A stretch of 64,000 nt of DNA from Salipaludibacillus keqinensis. GTDB taxonomy: Bacteria; Bacillota; Bacilli; Bacillales; Salisediminibacteriaceae. The notes under the pieces are model-generated. The model made no database searches. It worked only from the letters and a program-made list of their open reading frames with translations, and had not been told where the DNA came from. The stretch lies in contig NZ_PDOD01000001.1 in the NCBI RefSeq assembly GCF_003226325.1, positions 1,302,001 to 1,366,000 of the forward strand, written 5' to 3'. Positions 8,818 to 17,300 of the stretch are shown piece after piece; positions within the stretch are counted from its first letter, which is position 1; every line of letters starts with the position of its first letter. A program made the position numbers and the translations under genes.

Positions 8818-9893
8818 TATTTGTCAGGCGTCACGTAAGGTGCACCGACTTTACCTATAATTAAATAACCGTATTTCCATTTATTCATGAAAAAGATCGT
8901 TATAATTGAACTGAAAATACTAAAGGTAAATAGCAATAGAATGTAGGTCACGCCAATATCAATAGGATATAAACGAAACACGTAGTCAGCCAAGAAAATA
9001 TAAAAATAATGTAGTAAGTAAATACCAAACGAATATTGGCTAATGAATACAAGGACCTTCGGTGGTGTTTTTATTTTAGATGTAACATAAAACAAAAACA
9101 AACTGAACATTGTCGTATGAAGTAGGATGTCAGTCCGTTTGGAACTATGGACAGATACTAAGCCAGAGTGATACAAATAAAGTAGTAAAATGCTTGTTAA
9201 TAAAGGCCCAATAATAATGAGATATCGAAACTTGACTAGAGAACGAATAAAGGCTTCATAATACAAACCTGAATAATACCCTAAAGCAAAATAGAAAATC
9301 CATCCGAATAGGGGAACCCAATAGAACCGCTCCCAAATATATGTAGAAAACGGTATAGTCTCAGGTGGGGGAGTAAAGTTAAAAATCATTAAATAGGAAG
9401 CATTAATAACCAAAGCCGCAGATAGAACAAGAATCGGTTTCAAGTTTTTCAAATACCGATGAAAGAAATAATGGAAAAGATAAAACTGAAAAATAATTAA
9501 TATGAAATATCCGTGGTAATCTCCTATAAGGATGTTTATAGCAAGCTTAATCGACCAAGCCTCTAAACCGTTTGTTAAAAAAGGCAGGGAATAGAAGATA
9601 GCCATTACAAAGTAAGGTACGAGAATGAACCGGACTCTTTTTTTCAAGAAATGGCCGGGAATTTCTCGGTTTCGGTAAGAGTACGAAATGAGAAACTCAG
9701 ATATGAAAATGAACATTGGTGTCCCATAGTATAAAATCATTTGTATTGAATCGAAAAAAATCGCAGCCAGTTCCCCCATTTCTCTAATAGGGACAGTGGT
9801 TAATGCAATATGAATGCTGTGAAGTAAGACGATGCTTAAACAACCAATACTTCGCAAAATAAATATTTCTTTAATCATTCCAGGACTTTTCAT
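8817..9893 (-). CDS. Acyltransferase 3 family integral membrane protein
   Basis: 358 residues with about ten hydrophobic segments. The N-terminus carries the family pattern ILRSIGCLSIVLLHS, with the Arg and His expected near the membrane active site. A second segment reads TPMFIFISEFLISYSY, followed by LKKRVRFILVPYF. Such proteins transfer acetyl or other acyl groups to extracytoplasmic sugars or lipids; the acceptor cannot be told here. The start ATG has GGTGGG 8 nt upstream. It stands alone, convergent with the serine hydrolase, so context gives no substrate. Confidence 0.85.
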   Translation of the reverse strand: MKSPGMIKEIFILRSIGCLSIVLLHSIHIALTTVPIREMGELAAIFFDSIQMILYYGTPMFIFISEFLISYSYRNREIPGHFLKKRVRFILVPYFVMAIFYSLPFLTNGLEAWSIKLAINILIGDYHGYFILIIFQFYLFHYFFHRYLKNLKPILVLSAALVINASYLMIFNFTPPPETIPFSTYIWERFYWVPLFGWIFYFALGYYSGLYYEAFIRSLVKFRYLIIIGPLLTSILLLYLYHSGLVSVHSSKRTDILLHTTMFSLFLFYVTSKIKTPPKVLVFISQYSFGIYLLHYFYIFLADYVFRLYPIDIGVTYILLLFTFSIFSSIITIFFMNKWKYGYLIIGKVGAPYVTPDK

Positions 9894-10096
9894 AGGTTAA
9901 TCCCACCAATTCCAGCTTAATCATGAGTTATATTGTCTTTATAGTCCCTCTATTCCTTAATGGTGAGGAAGTAAATCCAATCATATATTTTATCACGTGA
10001 ACATATCAGCTTCGATAGTTTTCAGAAAACAAATTGAGTAAAAGTGTGGTATGATCTTTCGAGGTTTACTTTGATACATAGAAAGAAGGGAAAGCA

Positions 10097-11053
10097 TTGA
10101 ATCGTTTAAGTACATATTTGCTCCTTATGATGGTCATGATCATATGGGGTCTTAATGTCGTCGCAATTAAGTATTTAGTAGAATTTTTTTCTCCAGTAAT
10201 GATGCAAGGCCTGAGGATCGGTACAGCTGGATTATTTGCATTGGTCATACTCTATTTTATGAAAGATTTAAGAAAACTAACAAAAAGAGAATGGAAATTC
10301 ACAATCTTTGCTGCTGTTTTTGGGCAAATTGCTCATCATTCCATGTTAGCTATTGGTCTAGTAGAGACGACGGCCTCAAACGCATCGCTCATCCTAGGGC
10401 TTATCCCACTTACTACAGCCATATTCGCTATGTTATTTCTTGGTGACCGCTTAACTAAGATTCGATTTATTGGTATTTTACTAGGGTTCGGGGGCGTGTC
10501 ATTTGTCGTATTAAACCCGGAACAAGGGGTGACTAGTGTTTCACAAGGGGATCTCTTTGTGTTTATGTCTATGGTGTCGCAAGCTTTCTCATTTATTCTG
10601 ATTAAGAAAGTGACATCGACTCTTTCGTCGCGACAACTAACAGCAATGATGTTATTAATCGGATCAGGAAGTTTACTTGTACTGAGCTGGGTAATAGAAC
10701 CTGCCAGTGCATCTTCAATGGCAGTATCACAACCACTCGTTTGGATCGTTTTCTTTTCATCTGCAATTATCGCTACCGGTCTAGGTCATTTTCTGTTTAA
10801 CGCTGCCATTCAGAAAATAGGGGCTGGTCAAACAGCCATTTTCAATAATTTTGTACCCTTTTTTGCACTTATAGGGTCATTTGTTTTACTTGGAGAACCG
10901 ATATATTATTCACAATTAATCGGCTTTACCTTGATCGTATCAGGTGTTTTATTAGGAACAGGATATATAGAGCAACAATGGCTGAATAGAAGGAAGAAAG
11001 GAAGAGCCTATACTAATAGAATGGAAGACTATCAAAAAGACTTCTCTCGTTAG
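10097..11053 (+). CDS. EamA/DMT-family transporter (drug/metabolite exporter type)
   Basis: 318 residues, ten predicted TM segments in two EamA repeats (MIIWGLNVVAIKYLVEFFSP near residue 15; SMVSQAFSFILIKKV near residue 158), ending in a short basic tail. The reading frame begins with TTG preceded by GAAGGG, and this is the only start giving a full first TM helix. Likely exports a small metabolite or amino acid; substrate unknown. A terminator follows, and amt begins 250 bp downstream with its own promoter. Confidence 0.85.
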   Translation: MNRLSTYLLLMMVMIIWGLNVVAIKYLVEFFSPVMMQGLRIGTAGLFALVILYFMKDLRKLTKREWKFTIFAAVFGQIAHHSMLAIGLVETTASNASLILGLIPLTTAIFAMLFLGDRLTKIRFIGILLGFGGVSFVVLNPEQGVTSVSQGDLFVFMSMVSQAFSFILIKKVTSTLSSRQLTAMMLLIGSGSLLVLSWVIEPASASSMAVSQPLVWIVFFSSAIIATGLGHFLFNAAIQKIGAGQTAIFNNFVPFFALIGSFVLLGEPIYYSQLIGFTLIVSGVLLGTGYIEQQWLNRRKKGRAYTNRMEDYQKDFSR

Positions 11054-11127
11054 CTGTGTTAGAAGTGTTCCATCATTAAACTGCGTGTCACTTTCATAAA
11101 TAAGATTATGTATTTAAGTTTCAAAGT

Positions 11128-11166
11128 GCTGGACTTGGCTAATTCGCTCAAGTCCAGCTTTTTTTA
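11128..11166 (+). terminator. Rho-independent terminator after the EamA gene
   Basis: GCTGGACTTG (11128-11137) pairs with CAAGTCCAGC (11149-11158) and is followed by a run of T. Confidence 0.88.
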
Positions 11167-11203
11167 ACTTAAAAACACAGAAAACGCTTACTTTTATAAA
11201 GTG

Positions 11204-11220
11204 TGTTAAATTATCTGACA
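11204..11220 (+). promoter_or_regulatory. TnrA/GlnR operator upstream of amt
   Basis: TGTTA-AATTATC-TGACA is a perfect match to the TGTNA-N7-TNACA consensus bound by TnrA and GlnR. Its centre (11212) lies about 49 bp before the start predicted from the adjacent promoter, the placement typical of TnrA-activated genes such as B. subtilis nrgAB. Confidence 0.82.
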
Positions 11221-11226
11221 AATTCA

Positions 11227-11254
11227 TTGTTTCAGAATTTTCTGTCTGTATACT
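11227..11254 (+). promoter_or_regulatory. Sigma-A promoter of the amt operon
   Basis: TTGTTT (11227-11232), 16 nt, TATACT (11249-11254). The weak -35 suits an activator-dependent promoter. Confidence 0.65.
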
Positions 11255-11306
11255 GAAGTCTATGATCAGTTGGCAAATAAACTGACACAATCTTTTGAGG
11301 AGAGTG

Positions 11307-12590
11307 ATGAAAGTGGATGAGATTTTTTTACTGAATAACGTTTGGATTATTGTATGTTTTGCTTTGGTTCTATTAATGCAAGGTGGGTTCATTCTCCTTG
11401 AAGCAGGTTCGACCCGAATGAAGAACGCTGGTCACATTGCCGGTAAAACAATTTTCACGGTAGGGATTGCTTCATTGGTTTTCTGGGCAGTAGGTTACGG
11501 TTTTATTTACGGAGAAGGAAACGCATTTATTGGAATGTCTGATTTCTTTTATGGTGATTTTGATTCTGTAGTTGATGGTTTAGCTGGATCTGTAGACTTC
11601 ATGTTCCAATTGGCTTTTGCGGCCATCGCATTGACAATCGCCTTTGGTGGTTTTGCTGAAAGAGCGAAATTATCTGCTTATATCGTGTTTGCCATCTTAT
11701 TTTCAGCACTTATTTATCCTGTAGTAGCTCATTGGATTTGGGGAGACGGTTGGTTAGCAGGACTTGGAAAACAAGACTTCGCTGGGTCAACAGTAGTTCA
11801 TTTAACTGGGGCCATGGCAGCACTTGCTGCAACGATCATTTTAAAGCCTCGTATTGGTAAATACAATAAAGATGGCTCATCAAATGACTTAGCAGGTCAC
11901 AACCAAGTATACACAGCTTTAGGCGTATTGATTTTATGGGTAGGTTGGTTTGGTTTCAACGGTGGTAGTACCCTTGAAGTAGACGGAGCCTTTTTCGGAT
12001 ATGTGGCATTAACAACTCAACTTGCAGCAGCAGCAGGTGCCATCGCAGCCATGTTAATCGTATCAATGATTACTGGTAAAGCAGATGTTCCTACGATGTT
12101 AAACGGTGCACTGGCGGGGCTTGTTGCAATTACCGCGTCTACCGCTTTTGTGGCTCCATGGGCCGCAGTAATCATTGGTTTAATTGCCGGATTTATCGTT
12201 CACTTCAGTATGGTGTTCTTTGACAGAGCGAAAATTGACGATCCAATCTTCGCCTTATCTGTTCATGGTGTCGCTGGTATCTGGGGAACATTATCGACAG
12301 GGTTCTTTGCTACAACAGCATTGGCAGAAATGAATGGAGGATCTGCTGGTCTTTTCTACGGCGGTGGATTCACTCAGTTAGGCGTTCAATTTATCGGTGT
12401 ATCCGTTTCTGGTATCTACGCTTTTGTTGTTGCATTTGTTATTCTTAAAGTGATGGACAAAGTGATGGGTGGGATCCGTGTCACAGAAGAAGAAGAAATT
12501 GTTGGACTTGATTTAAGTGAACACGGAAGCTACGGTTATCCTGAAAATATCAAGGAGTCTAATGACAAAATAGAAAAGCCGGGTGCTTAA
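11307..12590 (+). CDS. amt: Ammonium transporter Amt/NrgA
   Basis: Trimeric membrane channel for ammonium uptake under nitrogen limitation. About 427 residues and eleven TM helices. Signature features: GGFILLEAGSTRMKNAGH near the N-terminus, DFAGSTVVHLTGAMAAL (the family signature), and the twin histidines of the pore in STVVHLTG and ALSVHGVAGIWG. The open frame begins at a TTG (11295) that overlaps the GAGGAG ribosome site, so the ATG at 11307 (or GTG 11313) is the real start. It lies behind a TnrA-like box. Unusually, no PII (glnK/nrgB) gene follows; instead a nucleotidyltransferase-like gene and an exonuclease gene are coupled to it by 1- and 4-bp overlaps. Confidence 0.95.
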   Translation: MKVDEIFLLNNVWIIVCFALVLLMQGGFILLEAGSTRMKNAGHIAGKTIFTVGIASLVFWAVGYGFIYGEGNAFIGMSDFFYGDFDSVVDGLAGSVDFMFQLAFAAIALTIAFGGFAERAKLSAYIVFAILFSALIYPVVAHWIWGDGWLAGLGKQDFAGSTVVHLTGAMAALAATIILKPRIGKYNKDGSSNDLAGHNQVYTALGVLILWVGWFGFNGGSTLEVDGAFFGYVALTTQLAAAAGAIAAMLIVSMITGKADVPTMLNGALAGLVAITASTAFVAPWAAVIIGLIAGFIVHFSMVFFDRAKIDDPIFALSVHGVAGIWGTLSTGFFATTALAEMNGGSAGLFYGGGFTQLGVQFIGVSVSGIYAFVVAFVILKVMDKVMGGIRVTEEEEIVGLDLSEHGSYGYPENIKESNDKIEKPGA

Positions 12591-13609
12591 TGTATTCAAA
12601 TAAGAATTCTTTTAAAGAGATTGACGAAGAGTTTAAAACATATGAAGAATTAAGAAAATGGAGAGATGAACAGATTCATGGAGTAAGCAAGAATCACGAG
12701 GAATTAAACCGATTTCACGACGAGATAATGACAAAAGTAATTTTATCGTCTATAAAAAAGTTGGAAAGTGAGCAGGGGAAACCACCTGCTCGCTTCGCTT
12801 TTATTGTTATGGGAAGTGCAGGAAGATGTGAACAATCTATTTGGAGTGATCAGGATCATGGCTTTATTTTCGAAGGAGAAGAGGCTGCCAAAGATTATTT
12901 CTTGAAATTAGGCGAAGAAATTGTAGAAGGGTTAAGCATTTGCGGTTACGAGAAATGTGAAGGAAAAGTCATGGCAAACAATCCTCTATGGTGCCGCTCC
13001 TGTAAACAGTGGAAAGAACAAATAGATCAGTGGCTAGACGAAGAATCATGGGAAAGTCTGCGGAATACGTCCATCTTCATAGATGCTCGCGTGCTAATTG
13101 GTAATAAAGAGTTTCTACAAAACAAAAAACAACAAATCTTTACTCGATTGGAAGATCAACCACACCTATTAAAACGAATGGGCGATAATGTAGAAAGCTC
13201 AAAAAAAAGCGTTGGATGGTTCGGACAATTAATCCCAGTACAAAAAGGGAAAAATAAAGGCATGATTAATTTTAAAGAAACGGTCTTATTTCCATTTGTA
13301 AATGCATTAAGACTGTCAGCTTATCTCGAACAAATAGAAGAACCTTCGACAATAGGAAGGTTTCAAGCTCTAGAAAATTGTTCATTCTTAGAAAATGATG
13401 CTCTATCAGCTTTTAAAGAGGCGTTACAATTCCGTTTGAGTAAAACAAAAGTATCCCAAAATTATGATAATGTTCATTTTCTTGAAGTTGAAAGGTTGTC
13501 CAAACAAGATAAGACTCAGATTAAAAAGTGGATCGATCAAGGTGATTCTTTAATGAAACAAGTCATGAAACAATTGAAAAACAAAGGTAGAGAAGAGGGT
13601 TCTCAATGA
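12590..13609 (+). CDS. GlnD-like putative nucleotidyltransferase (DUF294/DUF294_C)
   Basis: 339 residues. The motif GSAGRCEQSIWSDQDHG (about residues 74-90) is the nucleotidyltransferase active-site signature (GSxGRxEQ...TDQD) shared with the uridylyltransferase GlnD and the DUF294 family. A C-terminal helical domain carries KETVLFPFVNALRLSA, typical of DUF294_C. No CBS or cyclic-nucleotide domain is present, unlike many relatives. Two CxxC-like cysteines (NPLWCRSCKQW) are visible. The start ATG overlaps the amt stop by 1 bp and the stop overlaps the next gene by 4 bp, so translation is coupled. A role in modifying a nitrogen-regulatory protein is inferred from context only. Confidence 0.82.
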   Translation: MYSNKNSFKEIDEEFKTYEELRKWRDEQIHGVSKNHEELNRFHDEIMTKVILSSIKKLESEQGKPPARFAFIVMGSAGRCEQSIWSDQDHGFIFEGEEAAKDYFLKLGEEIVEGLSICGYEKCEGKVMANNPLWCRSCKQWKEQIDQWLDEESWESLRNTSIFIDARVLIGNKEFLQNKKQQIFTRLEDQPHLLKRMGDNVESSKKSVGWFGQLIPVQKGKNKGMINFKETVLFPFVNALRLSAYLEQIEEPSTIGRFQALENCSFLENDALSAFKEALQFRLSKTKVSQNYDNVHFLEVERLSKQDKTQIKKWIDQGDSLMKQVMKQLKNKGREEGSQ

Positions 13610-14325
13610 ATCCCATGGGTCAGTGGTTAAAACAGTTATCCGGTATGATGACTACGAATAATGCCATTAGTGAGAGAGACCCTGCTAAAATGGCCTATCT
13701 TCGTCGTTTACAGAAATCTTTGAAACAGCAAGATCATCTCCATATTCCTTTTTCTCAATTAACGGTTGTTGTATTCGACATTGAAACAACCGGTTTTTAC
13801 CCTCAAAAAGGAGACAGAATTTTATCTATCGGTGCAACAAAGGTAGAAGGAACGAAGGTATCTGAGGAGAAACCTTTTTACTCACTTATTAAAAGTGAAG
13901 AGCCTGTGTCAGAAAAGATTAACAAAATAACCGGGATCACTTCAAATGAACTGATGGATGCTCCGCCAGCTGAAGAAGTATTAATTGACTTTTTCAAGTA
14001 CATTCATAACCATTCCCTAGTAGCACACCATGCAAGTCACGAAAAATTGTTCATGCAACACATGACATGGTCTTTATTTAAAACGAGGTTTGAACATCGA
14101 TTACTGGATACCTCATTTTTAACGAAACTGATTGAGCCCATGAGTGAATTGATTACATTAGAAGAATGTTGTGCGCATTATGGAATTAACGCTGCAAACC
14201 GCCATCACGCTTTGTATGATGCCAAGATGACTGCTGAAATGTGGGCGAAGTGTGTGGATCAAGTTACCCAGTTAGGATTCACTAACTTAAAAGATGTCTA
14301 CGCACACCTTGCCAAGATGAGATAA
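13606..14325 (+). CDS. DEDDh-type 3'-5' exonuclease, DnaQ/PolC epsilon-like
   Basis: 239 residues. Exo I motif VVFDIETTGF with Asp58 and Glu60; Exo III NRHHALYDAKMTAEMW supplies the His and last Asp. The Exo II region reads VAHHASHEKLF, where a Glu stands in the place usually held by Asp, a conservative change that may matter. The first 45 residues are an extra N-terminal helix-rich segment. It overlaps the DUF294 gene by 4 bp. DUF294 and DnaQ-like genes are known to travel together in other bacteria, though here they are attached to an ammonium transporter gene. Substrate unknown. Confidence 0.85.
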   Translation: MNPMGQWLKQLSGMMTTNNAISERDPAKMAYLRRLQKSLKQQDHLHIPFSQLTVVVFDIETTGFYPQKGDRILSIGATKVEGTKVSEEKPFYSLIKSEEPVSEKINKITGITSNELMDAPPAEEVLIDFFKYIHNHSLVAHHASHEKLFMQHMTWSLFKTRFEHRLLDTSFLTKLIEPMSELITLEECCAHYGINAANRHHALYDAKMTAEMWAKCVDQVTQLGFTNLKDVYAHLAKMR

Positions 14326-14357
14326 GCCCGAGACCATAATGGTCACGAGCTTATCAC
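14323..14357. terminator. Probable bidirectional terminator hairpin
   Basis: GATAAGCcCGaGACC-ataat-GGTCaCGaGCTTATC lies between two convergent genes. The stem is long, but there is no clear T run on either strand. Confidence 0.5.
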
Positions 14358-15401
14358 TATTTCTTGAAGAAAGGAATCTGTCTCAAGTAATTCACAAGCT
14401 TTCTCTCTGTATTTGTTCTCGTGTAGATATGTATATCGCTTTGGCTTCATCGTAGGAGCAATTTGGATGGCGTGCTGGAATTCTTTTAGATCAAAGGGGC
14501 ACTCCTTTACATAATCAAAGAAGCCTGTCCGACTGAACACCTTTCTCATCCTATCTACGCGGTGTTCATGAACCAAAGACATTAAATACGTACACACTCC
14601 TACTTGAATCCCATGCATTTGTGGTTGCTTAGAAGTTTTGTCAAGGGCATGGGAAATCATATGCTCAGAGCCGCTAATAGGAGCACTATTCCCACTAATG
14701 ACCGTAGATACGCCTCCCATGGTTAAAGAACTCATTAATTCTTTCAAGAAAACCGGATCACTGAGATCATTCATAGGTGTTCGAATAAAACTATTGACTG
14801 CTTTTTTACTTAACATGGCAGAAAAGGCATTCACATGACTGCATTCACTTTCCTCTTCAAATGTCCAATCGTAAAGGGCCGTGATATTGGACATTAAATC
14901 CCCTATGCCTGCTAAGATAAAAGGTTTTGGAGCTGTCTTTATAATAGATAAGTCCGCTATGATACCAAATGGGACTTGGGCAGGAACGGTCGTTTTTTTC
15001 CCGTTCACCATTAAAGAACAGTTGCTACTGGCAAACCCGTCATTGGAAGGAGAGATCGGGATGCTTATAAACGGACTTCTTCTAGAAAAGGCTATATACT
15101 TTCCAAAGTCAATAATGGAACCTCCGCCCAAGGCAATCACAGCATCATATCTCTCCATCTCAAAGGCCTTGTTTATCAGTTGCTGGATGTCAGAATCCAA
15201 CTGTAATGTTAAACAATCCGCTTCCACTTTAGAAAGATTCCCAACTATCATCTGTTGATAATGATCGGAAGAAAACTGGTCAAACAAGATGACCACTTTA
15301 TGAAAATGATGCTTCATCAAGTGCGATTCAAGTTGCTCAAGAGACCCGTGAGCGATGTTTAGAATACTTGGAATCGGAATACTTATCCCTTGATTACTCA
15401 T
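14343..15401 (-). CDS. AraM/EgsA-like glycerol-1-phosphate dehydrogenase family protein
   Basis: 352-residue NAD(P)-dependent dehydrogenase of the glycerol-1-phosphate dehydrogenase/AraM group. The nucleotide loop is ALGGGSIIDFGKYIA (about residue 90). SPSNDGFASS follows, and metal-ligand motifs are in ILAGIGDLMSN (Asp), ISGSEHMISHALD (His) and QMHGIQVGV (His). In Bacillus, AraM reduces dihydroxyacetone phosphate to sn-glycerol-1-phosphate for archaeal-type glyceryl lipids. It overlaps the HAD phosphatase gene upstream by 8 bp, so the two form an operon. That a sugar or glycerol phosphate is reduced and then dephosphorylated is inference. Start ATG at 15401. Confidence 0.8.
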   Translation of the reverse strand: MSNQGISIPIPSILNIAHGSLEQLESHLMKHHFHKVVILFDQFSSDHYQQMIVGNLSKVEADCLTLQLDSDIQQLINKAFEMERYDAVIALGGGSIIDFGKYIAFSRRSPFISIPISPSNDGFASSNCSLMVNGKKTTVPAQVPFGIIADLSIIKTAPKPFILAGIGDLMSNITALYDWTFEEESECSHVNAFSAMLSKKAVNSFIRTPMNDLSDPVFLKELMSSLTMGGVSTVISGNSAPISGSEHMISHALDKTSKQPQMHGIQVGVCTYLMSLVHEHRVDRMRKVFSRTGFFDYVKECPFDLKEFQHAIQIAPTMKPKRYTYLHENKYREKACELLETDSFLQEIVISS

Positions 15402-16050
15402 CTTTCAACCAGCCTTCCTCGCTCAAAAATCTGTTGACGTCCTTGAAATCACGCACAGGAATATAAGGAACTCCTTGTTCTTTTAAGATCATAATTAACG
15501 CATCTTTAGCAAACATCGTATCTGCATATTTCGCTGGATGGGAATCCGGTTCACTATCTCCGAAATAAAATACGTGGTCGTAACTTTCTTTAATGTGTTG
15601 AATAACGACCGATTTATCAATCCCATACCTATCAGAGAAATGCCACTCATTAGGATCTATATCCATGTGAACATTATTTTCTTTAAAGTATCCTTTATTT
15701 GAAAAAACTTGGACATTGGTTAGCTCTTTTTCATTTAAAATATGTTGAATATAGAAGTCAGTCCCCGCACTCAATATATAAAAGTCACCACCCGCTTCTT
15801 GAACAGCTCGAATGAAAGGGATTGCATGTTCATCAATCGGTATCTCATGAATATCTTTCAACGTTTGCTTTTCTGTTTGATTAATCGAACCGAATATTGT
15901 CGCTAGAAACTCAATGTCTTTCATGTCGCCATTTTTCCATTGGTGAAATAACGCTTCTCCTTCTGGATAATACTTCTCAATAATGATCCAATAAAAATCC
16001 TTTTTCGATATCGTACCGTCAAAGTCTGAAATAAATGCCCATTTTTTCAT
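15394..16050 (-). CDS. HAD-superfamily phosphatase, MtnX/PSP-like
   Basis: 218 residues. Motif I WAFISDFDGTISKKD supplies the nucleophile and acid/base aspartates, motif II is FYILSAGTD, and motif III is FYFGDSEPDSHPA. The closest well-known relatives are MtnX of methionine salvage and phosphoserine phosphatase, but no mtn genes are nearby, so the substrate is open. Two in-frame ATGs lie 6 bp apart. GGAGG is 2 nt from the first (16056) and 8 nt from the second, so I start at 16050. It is translationally coupled to the AraM-like gene. Confidence 0.8.
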   Translation of the reverse strand: MKKWAFISDFDGTISKKDFYWIIIEKYYPEGEALFHQWKNGDMKDIEFLATIFGSINQTEKQTLKDIHEIPIDEHAIPFIRAVQEAGGDFYILSAGTDFYIQHILNEKELTNVQVFSNKGYFKENNVHMDIDPNEWHFSDRYGIDKSVVIQHIKESYDHVFYFGDSEPDSHPAKYADTMFAKDALIMILKEQGVPYIPVRDFKDVNRFLSEEGWLKDE

Positions 16051-16199
16051 CGTCATTTCCTCCGGTTCCTAGAGTGATAGTTATTATTATCAGCATACAT
16101 GAGAAAAGAATAAGAGGGAAGTTGATTGAACAAATAGTGATAATTTTATCCTATATAGGAAAGGATAAGCTGAAGCAAATAGATAGAGGTGAATGTCTT

Positions 16200-17300
16200 A
16201 TGGGCGAAGATAAGGTAAGTCGTCTATATCTACTATTGATTTTCTACACAACAATTGGATTGAAAAATCACTTGGTTATTATTCCACCATTAAGTGTAAC
16301 GGCTGGAAGAGATGGATGGATTTCTGTTATTTTCTCCTTTGCATTACATGCTATTTGGCTTCTATTGATTTATTATCTCTTGAATAAAATGAATGGAGTA
16401 CCCATTTATCAATGGATAACTAGGCGAGTAGGGAAGGTGATAGCAATAATAACCTGCTTATCGATATGCAGCGTTTTGTTGCTTCTTGCAACGCACAGTA
16501 CGACAGAACTAGCAAAGTGGACTTCCATTACGTATTTACCATTAACACCTGATCTAATAATTATGGGTTCAATTGCTATTTTATGTTTGCTCACGAGTCT
16601 CACTAATTTAAGAACAATTGCTATCTTAAATGGGGTTTTATTACCTGTCATTGTCCTTCTAGGGTTATTTGTGATGTTGGCGAATATGCCAAATAAAGAT
16701 GCTTCTTTGTTACTACCTATTTTAGAGAAAGGTTATTCCCCTGTTTTTTCCGGTATGGTTTATCCTAGTGCAGGTTTAGGAGAAATGGTAATAATTGTAT
16801 GTATTCAACATCGAATTAAAAATCAAATCAAATATTGGCATTTACTTCTATTTACATTTTTGGTATCAGTTTTAATTATTGGCCCATTATCAGCTGGTTT
16901 CATGGAATTCGGTGTAGAAGAAATGCAGCGGCTTCGTTTTCCAACATATGAGCAATGGGCTATAGTCTCTATGGGGCGGTTTGTTGAGCAAATTGACTTC
17001 CTTTCCATTTTCCAATGGTTATCAGGAACTTTTATTCGAGTTTCATTTTTAATCTATTTGATTACTCAAATTATCCCGATCTATAACAGGAAATGGAAAA
17101 CCATGATCGTTATCGGATTGTATCTTACCATGCTATGGATTACTCAAATTCCAAAAAGTGACATGGAATATCTCTCGTTCATAAATCAATTCTTTTTACC
17201 TGGAACCCTTATCTATTTCATTGTCCTAACGGTAATTCTATTAGTCATTTCATTTATTCCAGGAAGTAAAAAAGAGGTGAAACGTCATGAAACTGCTTAA
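16200..17300 (+). CDS. Spore germination receptor B-type subunit (GerAB/GerKB family)
   Basis: 366-residue polytopic protein of the APC-like GerB family, ten predicted TM helices, located in the inner spore membrane, where it helps sense germinants. Typical segments: RLYLLLIFYTTIGLKNHLVI, GLFVMLANMPNKDASLLLPI and FVEQIDFLSIFQW. An open frame extends to 16035, but GAGGTGAATGTCTT places the start at the ATG at 16200, which gives the normal family length. First gene of a B-A-C operon; the stop overlaps the A subunit gene by 14 bp. The germinant cannot be read from sequence. Confidence 0.9.
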   Translation: MGEDKVSRLYLLLIFYTTIGLKNHLVIIPPLSVTAGRDGWISVIFSFALHAIWLLLIYYLLNKMNGVPIYQWITRRVGKVIAIITCLSICSVLLLLATHSTTELAKWTSITYLPLTPDLIIMGSIAILCLLTSLTNLRTIAILNGVLLPVIVLLGLFVMLANMPNKDASLLLPILEKGYSPVFSGMVYPSAGLGEMVIIVCIQHRIKNQIKYWHLLLFTFLVSVLIIGPLSAGFMEFGVEEMQRLRFPTYEQWAIVSMGRFVEQIDFLSIFQWLSGTFIRVSFLIYLITQIIPIYNRKWKTMIVIGLYLTMLWITQIPKSDMEYLSFINQFFLPGTLIYFIVLTVILLVISFIPGSKKEVKRHETA

